This document shows, piece by piece, positions 32,985 through 41,590 of a stretch of DNA of 64,000 bases. A model generated the notes under the pieces. That model did not search any database. It was not told the DNA's origin and saw only the letters and a program-made list of their open reading frames with translations. This DNA comes from Paenibacillus arenosi (GTDB lineage Bacteria > Bacillota > Bacilli > Paenibacillales > Paenibacillaceae). How positions within the stretch are numbered: the stretch's first letter is position 1; every line of letters starts with the position of its first letter. The translations under genes were made by a program, and so were the position numbers. Location: contig NZ_JACYTN010000002.1 of the NCBI RefSeq assembly GCF_014841135.1, positions 434,001-498,000 of the forward strand, in the 5' to 3' direction.

Positions 32985-34406
32985 TTAAAGGATATGAGAG
33001 CGACCTTGTACAGCTAGCATGGCTTCCTGTACAGCTTCTGACAATGAAGGGTGCGGATGAATAACTTGTCCAATCTCCCAAGGAGTTCCATCCAAAAGTT
33101 GCGCTACTGTAGCTTCACTAATAAGCTCCGTCGCATGCGGGCCGATCATGTGAACACCGAGCACATCGTTCGTAGCTTGATTCGCAATCACTTTGACAAA
33201 GCCAGCTGTTTCACCATATACAAGAGCCTTACCGATGGCTTGGAAAGGAATTTTCGCAACTTTCACGTCATGTCCAGCAGTATGAGCCTCTGCTTCCGTC
33301 AAGCCGATTGAAGCCGTTTCTGGTCTCGCATAAACACAACGTGGTACCATTCGGGATTGTAGTGCTATGCCTTTATGCCCACTCAAATGCTCAACCGCTG
33401 CTATTCCCTCTGCTGATGCTGCATGCGCAAGCTGCAATCCACCAATACAGTCACCAATTGCATAAATATGTGGTTCATTCGTTTGTAAATGTTCGTTCAC
33501 TCGGATAACACTATTATGAACTTGGACATTCGTCTGCTCCAAACCAAGCTTCTCCACATTAGCTACGCGGCCAACAGACACAAGCATACGTTCTACCTGT
33601 AAATGAATGGTCTCTTCTGCAATGGTCGCCAACATATCCATTCCAGCTTCGTCTTTGCGAATTCCTTCCGCATCGATGGTACAATTCGTATAAATTGTTA
33701 CGCCTCGCTCCGCAAGCTGCTTGTGCATTTCTTTCGCAACTTCTTCATCCTCAGAAGGAAGAATTCGATCACCCGCTTCAATCATCGTGACCTGAACACC
33801 AAAGTCCACCATCATCGAGGCCCATTCAACACCAATCACACCGCCGCCTACGATAGCAATACGCTGTGGCAGCGTGTCCCATTCAAGAGCTTCGTCGCTC
33901 GTGAACACATACCGTCCATCTGGTTCTAGGCCACGCAGTAATCGTGGACGGGAGCCTGTCGCAATAATAAGGTACTTGGGTACAATCGTTTCCGACTCCC
34001 CATTTTCCAACTCAACGGCTACTGATCCGCTTTGTGGTGAAAAAATAGAAGGACCCATGACGCGCCCGCTGCCATGTATCACTTCAATGTTATGCTTGTT
34101 CATCAAATATTGAACGCCTCGATGCAATTTATCTACGATTTGCTGTTTACGAGCTTGTACTTCATCAAAGTGAAGCTTTACCCCCTCCGTATGCACACCA
34201 AACTGTGCACTTTCTTTAGCTAGCGCGTATACTTCTGCACTACGCAGCAGTGCCTTGCTCGGAATGCAACCACGATGGAGACAGGTACCTCCCAGCTGCT
34301 GTTTCTCTATAACTACAACATGATGACCTGCTTGTGCGGCTGCAATCGCAGCTACATAGCCACCCGTTCCTCCGCCGATAATGGCAACGTCTACTTGCTT
34401 CGTCAT
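32985..34406 (-). CDS. lpdV: Dihydrolipoyl dehydrogenase (E3)
   Basis: FAD enzyme reoxidising the lipoyl arms. The FAD motif is VAIIGGGTGGYVAAIAAAQAG, the redox disulfide is in GGTCLHRGCIPSKALL, the NAD motif is IAIVGGGVIGVEWASMM, and the C-terminal HPHPSLSEAVQEA carries the active-site His. Length 473 from the ATG at 34406, which follows GAGGAGTGAG. The gene lies upstream of bkdAA on the same strand. Unlike Bacillus subtilis, no ptb, bcd or buk gene lies next to it. The lpdV name rests on this context. Confidence 0.93.
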   Translation of the reverse strand: MTKQVDVAIIGGGTGGYVAAIAAAQAGHHVVVIEKQQLGGTCLHRGCIPSKALLRSAEVYALAKESAQFGVHTEGVKLHFDEVQARKQQIVDKLHRGVQYLMNKHNIEVIHGSGRVMGPSIFSPQSGSVAVELENGESETIVPKYLIIATGSRPRLLRGLEPDGRYVFTSDEALEWDTLPQRIAIVGGGVIGVEWASMMVDFGVQVTMIEAGDRILPSEDEEVAKEMHKQLAERGVTIYTNCTIDAEGIRKDEAGMDMLATIAEETIHLQVERMLVSVGRVANVEKLGLEQTNVQVHNSVIRVNEHLQTNEPHIYAIGDCIGGLQLAHAASAEGIAAVEHLSGHKGIALQSRMVPRCVYARPETASIGLTEAEAHTAGHDVKVAKIPFQAIGKALVYGETAGFVKVIANQATNDVLGVHMIGPHATELISEATVAQLLDGTPWEIGQVIHPHPSLSEAVQEAMLAVQGRSHIL

Positions 34407-34617
34407 GAAACTTCTCACTCCTCTCTATATCTTGGTGCTATTGTAACTCCTTTTTCCGTTCCAGCCAATTACATAACCTATTGGACAAGTACCTTTTATC
34501 AATAAATATGACCAAAAAGCAAAATTAGACATATTTCCATACTCAAGGTAAGATGAAAAGAGCAGAAAAATAGGTAAACGACATACACATCCTCTTATAA
34601 AGGAATGAGAGCTAACG

Positions 34618-34995
34618 ATGGCAAATGCAAATGTTAAATTAACCATATCTCGTTTTATTGCGATAATGATGCTTGTGATCCCTGGCGTGCTTGCAACTGC
34701 TGGATTTTTGTACATGAAAGATGCCATTTATCAATATATTGTTGACAAAGGAAATCCCGCTCTAACCGATATATCTTTCGGCTGGTTACCATTCTTAGTC
34801 GGTTTGTTTCTCTTTGCTATCGGGGTCGGATTTATTGGCGGCTGGATCTTTTTCCGCGATCGTAAGCATAACTATGTCGCACCCCGATTCCGTGAAAAAA
34901 AACCGCGTGGACCGCGTCCGGACTTTCGTCAGCAAGCGACACGTTCCCAGCACAATTCTGGGGAGGGGCAACCGGCTGAAGTAAATACGAAGTAA
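34618..34995 (+). CDS. yqzF: DUF2627 small membrane protein (YqzF-like)
   Basis: A 125-residue protein with two membrane segments (about residues 11-31, ARFIAIMMLVIPG-like, and 56-78, WLPFLVGLFLFAIGVGFIGG). A basic cytoplasmic tail rich in Arg, Pro and Gln follows. DUF2627 members occur beside bkd genes in Bacillus, which supports the name. It is divergent from lpdV. The tail (from about residue 85) is longer than I recall for the family. No biochemical role is known. Confidence 0.8.
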   Translation: MANANVKLTISRFIAIMMLVIPGVLATAGFLYMKDAIYQYIVDKGNPALTDISFGWLPFLVGLFLFAIGVGFIGGWIFFRDRKHNYVAPRFREKKPRGPRPDFRQQATRSQHNSGEGQPAEVNTK

Positions 34996-34999
34996 ATAA

Positions 35000-35046
35000 A
35001 AGAAGGAAGTCTACGGCATGCACCGCGGACTTCCTTCTTTATTTTT
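35000..35046. terminator. Terminator shared by the DUF2627 gene and the convergent unknown gene
   Basis: AGAAGGAAGTC pairs with GACTTCCTTCT, with inner CGG/CCG pairing around a short loop. TTTATTTTTG follows on the plus strand. The minus strand shows TTTTATTTAC after the stem, so it may act in both directions. Confidence 0.9.
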
Positions 35047-35075
35047 GTTTCAATTTTATGAAAATATGCCACAAC

Positions 35076-35495
35076 CTATCCTCCAGCTTCTGGAGGAACA
35101 GCGCCTTCAGGTCCTTCACCAATACCCGGGAATAATCCCGTGTCCTCTAACGCTTCGAAAAGACCAATATTCTCTTCATTCAGAAATTCTGGACGAATGC
35201 CAAACTTACCAAAATCACCTGCTAAAATAACTTGAACGGTTTTATTACGATTAATAATAACCGTCTCCACAATAAGCCAATCTTTTAACACAGCTGCCAG
35301 AAGAACTGCCTTCTGCAGCGTAATCGGAGAAATCGGCGGGGGTTTATTCGGACATCCTTTACCATCTGGTCCATATGGTGGAGGCCCCTTACCTTCTCCC
35401 TCATTGTTGTGTAGGTAAGCCTCTTTACGCCTACGACCACTTCGCTGATCCCGACGACTTCTCCGATATGGGTGTTGTTTATGACGCCTATTCAT
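35076..35495 (-). CDS. Hypothetical protein with Arg-rich N-terminus and Pro/Gly linker
   Basis: From the ATG at 35495 (AAAGGCGG site) the product is 139 residues. About 30 residues are extremely basic (RRHKQHPYRRSRRDQRSGRR). A Gly/Pro-rich linker follows (residues about 35-57). Then comes a compact hydrophobic region that alternates as beta/helix (ITLQKAVLLAAVLKDWLIVE, then NRNKTVQVILAGDFG). The tail is acidic and Gly/Pro-rich. The basic head and acidic tail suggest nucleic acid or spore-coat association, but I do not recognise the family. Confidence 0.72.
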   Translation of the reverse strand: MNRRHKQHPYRRSRRDQRSGRRRKEAYLHNNEGEGKGPPPYGPDGKGCPNKPPPISPITLQKAVLLAAVLKDWLIVETVIINRNKTVQVILAGDFGKFGIRPEFLNEENIGLFEALEDTGLFPGIGEGPEGAVPPEAGG

Positions 35496-35591
35496 AGGAA
35501 GCCGCCTTTCTCGTCCGTCTAGGCACCAGAGCTGACAACAATACTTCATACAGTATAGTACGCTGATGCCTAAATGGTGAAAACCAGTTCC

Positions 35592-36785
35592 TTAGCTCGT
35601 AGTATCTTTACGTTCCGTGATGACATTTCGTGTATGGCTCCATTTTTCATAGAACAATCGCTTATCTCGCGTAAATAAATTCACGATGAGATGAAGAACT
35701 AGCAATCCGCCAATACCAAAATATAAGAAAAGAGCGCTCATCAAAATGATCGGAGGCAAATCTGTAAAGCTGAATATGAATCCAAATACGTAATTATACC
35801 CGATAATAATGGTATACAAGAGACTATATCGATGGAACAGCGCTTTCGCTGTTATCGTTCTACCCTGTTGCTCAGCTTGCAGTCGATCATCAACTACGTG
35901 TATGCGAGTTATCATTTTCCCAATCGTTCGTCCATTGGTCATTGTAGGTACAATAACAAAGTAAATAAGTACACCTACGATGCTTGTCAAGGCATATAAA
36001 ATCCAAGCCAATACCGTATCCATACCCTGATTTATTAGACTTCGATGTAGGAAGAGCCCTATCCCGAATGTGAAAATACCTGTAACAATCGTATATACAA
36101 CCGTATCGATTAGGAAAGCAACTAAACGGCGTACATAACCAACCGTCATTTGTGACAGTTGAACATCTTCATCTAACTTCTCAGAACGAGGCAAGAAAAA
36201 TGTAAGAAGCGGTGTAAGGAAATAACCGAGCAATCCACCGGTCGTGTTCAAGAAGAAATCGTCAACATCGAATAAACGATACGGACAATCAAAAATACCG
36301 AACATTCCCGTAATCTGTGTTATCTCAAAGAGACACGCAACACCAAATGCGATGCATCCTGTCTGAAATGCCGTTCGTCTAAAATAATATCTCGCGTACA
36401 CACCAAGCGGAATCGTTAAAAACACATTAAATATAGCTTGGAGAAACGCTTTTTCTTTTACTAACAACATATACGTACTTGGCTGCGAGAAGTTCACTTG
36501 TGTTTGATTCAAAATCTCAGATGCAAATGTGAATGGAACCAATTGTGAATACGTCCAGAACGCGCCTTCTCGGATACAATTATCCGTACTGCTCGGTAAA
36601 GGTAAAATGACTAAAAAATAAGCAGATATCATGTACAGCAGCATTGAATAGAGGACAGCAGCGCGTAGTTTGTTAACATATCCATATCTACGATACTGTA
36701 CGACGAGAAATGGTAGAGTTAACGCTAGCGCGATGAATGGAAAAAATAACGCAGCATCCATAAGAGGTTTAATATAAGCTTGCAT
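35592..36785 (-). CDS. VanZ-like / RDD two-domain membrane protein
   Basis: The 397-residue protein has an N-terminal VanZ-like half (about 1-200, with LVPF, FNVFLTIPLGVYARYYF, FEITQITGMFGIFDCPYRLFD and DDFFLNTTGGLLGYF). The C-terminal half resembles an RDD domain (YVRRLVAFLIDTVVYTIV, with NGRTIGKMITRIHVVD). Each half has four or so membrane segments. VanZ confers low-level teicoplanin resistance in enterococci, but most homologues are uncharacterised; RDD proteins are transporter-like or ion-related. It appears monocistronic. Function here is unknown. Confidence 0.88.
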   Translation of the reverse strand: MQAYIKPLMDAALFFPFIALALTLPFLVVQYRRYGYVNKLRAAVLYSMLLYMISAYFLVILPLPSSTDNCIREGAFWTYSQLVPFTFASEILNQTQVNFSQPSTYMLLVKEKAFLQAIFNVFLTIPLGVYARYYFRRTAFQTGCIAFGVACLFEITQITGMFGIFDCPYRLFDVDDFFLNTTGGLLGYFLTPLLTFFLPRSEKLDEDVQLSQMTVGYVRRLVAFLIDTVVYTIVTGIFTFGIGLFLHRSLINQGMDTVLAWILYALTSIVGVLIYFVIVPTMTNGRTIGKMITRIHVVDDRLQAEQQGRTITAKALFHRYSLLYTIIIGYNYVFGFIFSFTDLPPIILMSALFLYFGIGGLLVLHLIVNLFTRDKRLFYEKWSHTRNVITERKDTTS

Positions 36786-37129
36786 TCAAAATAATACCTT
36801 CCTTCTCTACGATGTATTTCGTACCTTCGAGATGTCATTCTAGTTGATTATCCTATGTATTCGACTAGCAAATGTTCAAATAACAACGACTCTAGTATTC
36901 GAAGATCAAGTGAAATATATTGTAACGGAATCGTCCCATAATTTGCAACTGAAATAGATAAAATTTGAAATTTAAATTATATATCTTCATTCAAACTTAA
37001 TCAGTGACTGAACGCAAAACAACCCTTAACCGGCAATGTATACACATCGAAACAGCAAGGGGTGTTTTACGAGATACAGCATTAAATTGTCCTTATTTTA
37101 CAAAATAAAGAATTCAATAATTCACTTCA
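36786..37129. other. Intergenic stretch of about 340 bases without recognised content
   Basis: This AT-rich stretch lies between the VanZ-RDD gene start and the small secreted-protein gene. I see no open frame with a ribosome binding site, no strong hairpin with a T-tract and no known RNA. Confidence 0.6.
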
Positions 37130-37447
37130 TTATTGCACCGTAATTACATAAGTCGCAAAACTTCCATTTGCCAATCTAACTTTCACAGTCGCCTTCCCAT
37201 ATCTCAACCCATAAAAATAACCCGGTGAGGCTTCAACAATGTGTGGTGCACTGTTCGACATAATTTCAACCACATCATACACATAAAACCCTTGACCATA
37301 GCTCAATGTGAGATTGATAGCGGCTGGTTTCGCTGGTGAGGGAGAAGGCCAATCAGCTGTGGGAGCAGATGACGCACCTGCCACGCCGAACAATAAAGAA
37401 GAAGCTAGTATCATACTTGATACGGGTACTGTAATCCATTTTTTCAT
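37130..37447 (-). CDS. Small secreted protein, possibly a single bacterial Ig-like domain
   Basis: A 105-residue protein with a clear signal peptide (KKWITVPVSSMILASSLLFG, cleavage near GASSA at about residue 27). A short Pro/Ser linker precedes one beta-rich domain. The end (GYFYGLRYGKATVKVRLANG) resembles the last strands of Big2-type domains, where a YGKATVTV-like pattern is common. The site is AAGGGGTGT before the ATG. It is encoded on its own, between the VanZ-RDD gene and the ABC transporter genes. A surface or matrix role is plausible but not shown. Confidence 0.75.
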   Translation of the reverse strand: MKKWITVPVSSMILASSLLFGVAGASSAPTADWPSPSPAKPAAINLTLSYGQGFYVYDVVEIMSNSAPHIVEASPGYFYGLRYGKATVKVRLANGSFATYVITVQ

Positions 37448-37573
37448 AGAACAAACACCCCTTCGTCTAAAAGTGCTGTATCGCCACGGAGTCCATCTCC
37501 TACTAACTTACCATCCGGTTATTACTGCTACAAGCCTTTTAGACGTGACAGTATGTTGCTCCCATACTCTTTC

Positions 37574-38356
37574 CTAACTTCCCGCTCCTTGATACTGCCG
37601 AATGCCACGATGCCAGACTACTATGGTTAAAAATAAGAATAGAGGCCCTACCATAGGCACGAGCAGTAATGAAGTATTCTCTTCTTTCTGTAATAAATAT
37701 AGTGCAGGATAGTAGTTAATGAAGGCAAGTGGCATCATCCATGTGAGTACAACTTGAATAACACCTGCATAGGCAGAAATCGGATAATTGATTACGTCTT
37801 TTATTTTAAAATACAGATCTCCCATGAACTGCGACTTCATAAAATACAAGCTCCAGCTACCGATTAAAATAAGTCCCCCTGCCTGCAGCATTGAGCCGCT
37901 TAACAAGGTAAACAAGAAGTAGGTAAATTCGAAGACTCCCCAATGCACGTTGAGATTTCCTAACGACCATATTAATAACACTGCAGATATCAGAATATGC
38001 GCAATATATCCAAAGTTAAAGTAGCTGGCGATCAAATAAGCGAATGGATGGATTGGCTTAATCAGATATTTATCTAAGTCCCCCTTTATCATTAACTGCT
38101 CCAAATTCAACATCGGAGAGTACGTAAATGACGCACCTATCGCATACGTTAGCACATTGATACTAATAAGAAACGCCATTTCTGGCCAAGCCCAGCCTTC
38201 AATGGAAGTAAATCGATTCAACAGCAGCCATACGATAACATAATTAGCGGCATATCCAAGTATTTGGCCAACCATACCAAGCAAAAAGTCAGCTCGATAT
38301 TCCATCCGCGACCGCATTATAATTTTTAGAAAATGAATGAATAGTTTAACTGACAC
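37574..38356 (-). CDS. ABC-2 type transporter permease (second membrane subunit)
   Basis: A 260-residue integral membrane protein with six hydrophobic segments. It matches the ABC-2 (DUF990-like) permeases that come in pairs with one ATPase: a typical opening (SVKLFIHFLKIIMRSRMEYR), LMIKGDLDKYLIKPIHPFAY and the C-terminal YYPALYLLQKEE. The start is GTG behind GGGGTGG. It is the last gene of the ATPase-permease-permease operon. The exported substrate is unknown; no peptide or lantibiotic precursor gene is adjacent. Confidence 0.88.
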   Translation of the reverse strand: MSVKLFIHFLKIIMRSRMEYRADFLLGMVGQILGYAANYVIVWLLLNRFTSIEGWAWPEMAFLISINVLTYAIGASFTYSPMLNLEQLMIKGDLDKYLIKPIHPFAYLIASYFNFGYIAHILISAVLLIWSLGNLNVHWGVFEFTYFLFTLLSGSMLQAGGLILIGSWSLYFMKSQFMGDLYFKIKDVINYPISAYAGVIQVVLTWMMPLAFINYYPALYLLQKEENTSLLLVPMVGPLFLFLTIVVWHRGIRQYQGAGS

Positions 38357-38370
38357 ATTACCACCCCATT

Positions 38371-39159
38371 TTAACCACCCTGTACGATTAACCGTTTAAT
38401 GGCCTTCCACCACAGCAGATTGACAACAAACAACAAACTAGCGATCCATCCACATCCTTGGATTAGTATTAGGTAGGGCTGTTCAAGTTTTCCTAAGTAA
38501 ATGGCAGATGGAATATATCCTAAATACTGAAACGGAAGGAAACTGGCGAGTTTCGCCCAGTACGGATTAAAAAACCAGATCGGAACAAATACCCCCGAGA
38601 AAATGGTCATCAACGCACCTAATGTCCAGTTCAGTGCAAAAGTCGTTAGAAACCAAAACGCAATAAGTGCAACCAAATAACCGATTAAAAACGATATCAC
38701 CATCGCAACAAGTAAACTGAGTAGAAACGGAAAGATGTGTGAGGCTTCTGGGAGTTGAACACCGAATAACAGCAGAGCAATCAATATGGAAGGAACAACA
38801 TTAAACAGCAGTTGAAAACTAACCGTTCCTAGTTGTTCAAAAAATAAGTACCAAGGGTAGCTAATCGGCTTCTGCAAATCCGAACAAATATCACCTGACT
38901 GTAACTTGGAGTCTATGGTTTGATATACCCTAGTCATAAGTAGATTCATGACGGATGTCGTAATTATGGAGTAGGTAACCATTTCACTCATATTTATCAT
39001 GTTATCATTCGAGTTAGCTGCAAGTGACTTCCATATGGAGATTTGAATGAACATGATGACGATGTTCCCAAAAATTCTCAGCCACACCTCAGAACGATAG
39101 CTAATATGCTTGGAAAAAGATTTACCGCAGTACGCCAAATAAGCTTTCATCATCATCAC
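38371..39159 (-). CDS. ABC-2 type transporter permease (first membrane subunit)
   Basis: A 262-residue protein with about six membrane segments and the DUF990-type segment KLQSGDICSDLQKPISYPWY. It is paralogous to the next gene, whose LDKYLIKPIHPF region occupies the same position. The start is probably GTG at 39159 or one of three ATGs directly after it. The GTG overlaps the ATPase stop (GTGTGA) and no separate ribosome binding site is seen, so translation is probably coupled. It lies 14 bases before the second permease. Confidence 0.88.
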   Translation of the reverse strand: MMMMKAYLAYCGKSFSKHISYRSEVWLRIFGNIVIMFIQISIWKSLAANSNDNMINMSEMVTYSIITTSVMNLLMTRVYQTIDSKLQSGDICSDLQKPISYPWYLFFEQLGTVSFQLLFNVVPSILIALLLFGVQLPEASHIFPFLLSLLVAMVISFLIGYLVALIAFWFLTTFALNWTLGALMTIFSGVFVPIWFFNPYWAKLASFLPFQYLGYIPSAIYLGKLEQPYLILIQGCGWIASLLFVVNLLWWKAIKRLIVQGG

Positions 39160-40169
39160 ACTCTAATCTTTGAATTTTGAGTCAAGTTGACAAAAGCTTG
39201 ATGTATAATCTCTTCAATGCTCATATCTTCAATTGAAATATCTTTAATTTGCTCTACATTTGGAATACTCATAATGGACCGCATGAGTGAATTCTCTTCT
39301 CCATCGTGGTGTATAAATTCAAATTTCTTTCGCACCCCTTCATCACAAATGAGCAACGCATTAGGAAATGCTATTTCGCCTGGATCAACGTGAAATTCGA
39401 TCGTAACCTGCTTGTTGATTCCGCCAATTTCCTTCTTCAAATGATATATATCACCATCAAACACTGCTTGTCCATGATTTACGATAATAATGCGATCGCA
39501 AATCTCCTCAATGTCTTTCAAATCATGAGTCGTCAGCATTATCGCTACATTCGTTTCTTGATTGATTTGGCGTAAAAAGTTGCGAATATTATGTTTTGCA
39601 ATAACATCTAGGCCTATCGTTGGTTCATCTAGAAATAGAATTTCTGGATGATGTAGGAGTGCTAACGCTATCTCCGCACGCATCCGTTGTCCCAAGCTCA
39701 GCTGCCTAACGGGCTTGTGGACAAAGCTCGCCATATCGAGCAGTTCAACATATTGATTCACTCTGTTGTTATAATCACTAGCACTAATGTTGTAAATATG
39801 CTTATGAAGCTCGAAAGAGTCTATTACAGGCAAGTCCCACCACAATTGACTGCGCTGTCCAAAAACAACTCCGATCTTCCTCGCGATTTCCTTTCGATTA
39901 CGATAAGGCACTTTCCCATCCACTTGAATGTCACCCGATGTTGGAACAAGGATGCCTGTCAGCATCTTGATCATCGTTGACTTACCAGCCCCATTCGGTC
40001 CTAAGTAGCCAACTGATTCGCCAGCGTCAATGCTGAAAGATATGCCATCTACCGCTCGCGTGTATACATATTCAGAACTAAATAAGGATTTGATCAAACC
40101 AAAAGAGCCCGTAAACCGCTTATTCGTTCGGTATTCCTTCACTAATTGGTTGATTTGAATAATGGCCAT
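39156..40169 (-). CDS. ABC transporter ATP-binding protein
   Basis: Energises the two ABC-2 permeases encoded downstream. Walker A is GPNGAGKST, the Q-loop is VFGQRSQLWWDLPVIDSFEL, the ABC signature is LSLGQRMRAEIALALLHHPE, Walker B is ILFLDEPTIGLD, and the switch His is in TTHDLKDIE. A C-terminal extension of about 90 residues follows the nucleotide-binding domain. The ATG at 40169 follows GGTGGGGA and gives 337 residues. First gene of the three-gene operon; upstream lies the terminator of the YcdB-like gene. Confidence 0.93.
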   Translation of the reverse strand: MAIIQINQLVKEYRTNKRFTGSFGLIKSLFSSEYVYTRAVDGISFSIDAGESVGYLGPNGAGKSTMIKMLTGILVPTSGDIQVDGKVPYRNRKEIARKIGVVFGQRSQLWWDLPVIDSFELHKHIYNISASDYNNRVNQYVELLDMASFVHKPVRQLSLGQRMRAEIALALLHHPEILFLDEPTIGLDVIAKHNIRNFLRQINQETNVAIMLTTHDLKDIEEICDRIIIVNHGQAVFDGDIYHLKKEIGGINKQVTIEFHVDPGEIAFPNALLICDEGVRKKFEFIHHDGEENSLMRSIMSIPNVEQIKDISIEDMSIEEIIHQAFVNLTQNSKIRV

Positions 40170-40295
40170 ATGCTTATCCCCACCCATCTGTAATAGAGAT
40201 AAATTCCATTATGCGCGTAAGCTTGTTCTTTTCATATAGGTGGGAACAACGATGTATGATACTTTACAATGATTCACATTCTAGTGTGGAGAAGA

Positions 40296-40353
40296 AAAAA
40301 AATATCTATCGACCTCAGCTTGAGACTTGAGTAAGGTCGATAGATATTGTTTG
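40296..40353 (-). terminator. Terminator after the secreted YcdB-like gene
   Basis: AATATCTATCGACCT and AGGTCGATAGATATT are near-perfect complements with an inner CTCAAG/CTTGAG pairing. On the minus strand a run of eight T follows. It lies between the gene ending at 40394 and the ABC ATPase start. Confidence 0.9.
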
Positions 40354-40393
40354 TATAAATGAACATTATTTAGAATGGCCAATTTTAAATGAA

Positions 40394-41536
40394 CTACCGC
40401 TTACTCATCATTCGTTCGATGCGGACTAGATTGCCGTAGTTATCAAACTTCGCAATGATAGATTGTTTATCTTTACTGCTGAACTTGTAATCGCCCCACA
40501 CGTTATCCACCTTTACTTGATAAGAAGACAAGTCTACACCAAATAACTTCTTCGCAATTGGTTTCGCCAGCGCAACTCCTTGCTTCTGTGTCAATTTCAC
40601 TTGTTTCTGATCAACTGTCTTAGGCGCAACCGTTACTGAAACAATCTTTCCTGTCTTCCTTTCAACAACAGCTTCAGATTCGACGAAATACCACTTATTA
40701 TCGTGATCTCGTTGGATGGCTTTATATATATTACGATCACTATACTTCACTTCTATCCTTCTTTTTAAAATCCACACTCCATTCTCTCCTACAAGCCCTT
40801 CGTTCTTATGGAGTTCAAACTGAGTAAATGGTTGTAACTTCTTCACTCCCAAGCTCTGTACTGCCTGTTCCGCTGCCGCGACAATCTTGCGATCTATGTC
40901 AGCTTCCTTGAATTTCAAGTGGTAGTTCAATGGTTTGCTCGTCTTTAGATCAAGCTTGATGAATTGATCATCGTGGGTAGAGAAGGTAATGGACTGACTC
41001 TTATTCGCTTCTATATTTGAAATAAACAGATTCGCTATTGTAAACGGCCGTTCCGATTGGCTGCCCAGTTGCTTCACCGAAGAATGAACTGTTGTCAAAT
41101 ATTTCTCGTAATCTCCTGTGATTTCAGAAACATCGAAAGTAATCGAGATCGTAAGCACTTTTCCTGAGGCGGCATCGACCGATACAATGGCACTGCGATC
41201 TTTATTTTCAATCAACCAACGATTAAGCTTCTTATTCTCGTCTACCACATATTCGTCCTTGAAGGCTTTCTCGAATTGAATAGACTTCCCATTACCATAC
41301 TGAGTAATCGCCTTTTCCACTGCTTCTTGAAATGATGAATCCAAATCAGCATACTTAACCACTTCAGGTCCTTTATGGTTTACGCTATTTCCCACACTTC
41401 TAATATTATCACTTTTTCCTAACTTTGTTTCACTGCTATGGCTTTCGACGTTTTCATCCGCCGATGCTGCCAGAACAGGAGTAGCTCCGAGCAAACTGCA
41501 TATCAATGTGACTGCGATCCATCTATTCTTCATCAT
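40394..41536 (-). CDS. Secreted YcdB/YcdC-like repeat protein
   Basis: A 380-residue protein with a signal peptide (residues about 1-24, ending PVLAASA). Two or more related PepSY/YcdB-like modules of roughly 80-150 residues follow, each with a helix then a strand pattern containing a D-x-x-S/T-G-K turn (VDAASGKVLTISITF; VVERKTGKIVSVTVAP). The last 60 residues resemble the end of the 800-residue anti-sigma protein encoded upstream (LFGVDLSSYQVKV against VFGVALKDYKVSV). GGAGGATATG precedes the ATG. Probably co-transcribed with the sigma/anti-sigma pair. No enzymatic motif is visible. Confidence 0.82.
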   Translation of the reverse strand: MMKNRWIAVTLICSLLGATPVLAASADENVESHSSETKLGKSDNIRSVGNSVNHKGPEVVKYADLDSSFQEAVEKAITQYGNGKSIQFEKAFKDEYVVDENKKLNRWLIENKDRSAIVSVDAASGKVLTISITFDVSEITGDYEKYLTTVHSSVKQLGSQSERPFTIANLFISNIEANKSQSITFSTHDDQFIKLDLKTSKPLNYHLKFKEADIDRKIVAAAEQAVQSLGVKKLQPFTQFELHKNEGLVGENGVWILKRRIEVKYSDRNIYKAIQRDHDNKWYFVESEAVVERKTGKIVSVTVAPKTVDQKQVKLTQKQGVALAKPIAKKLFGVDLSSYQVKVDNVWGDYKFSSKDKQSIIAKFDNYGNLVRIERMMSKR

Positions 41537-41590
41537 TCATATCCTCCAATGTCTAATGTTTTATTTATTACCTTCGACCTTTAATACGTC

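Noticed and set aside
37060-37460. Similar AAGGGGTGTTT segments on opposite strands flanking the small secreted-protein gene
   Set aside because: Only about 11 bases are shared, and one copy is simply the ribosome binding site of that gene, so no mobile element is implied.
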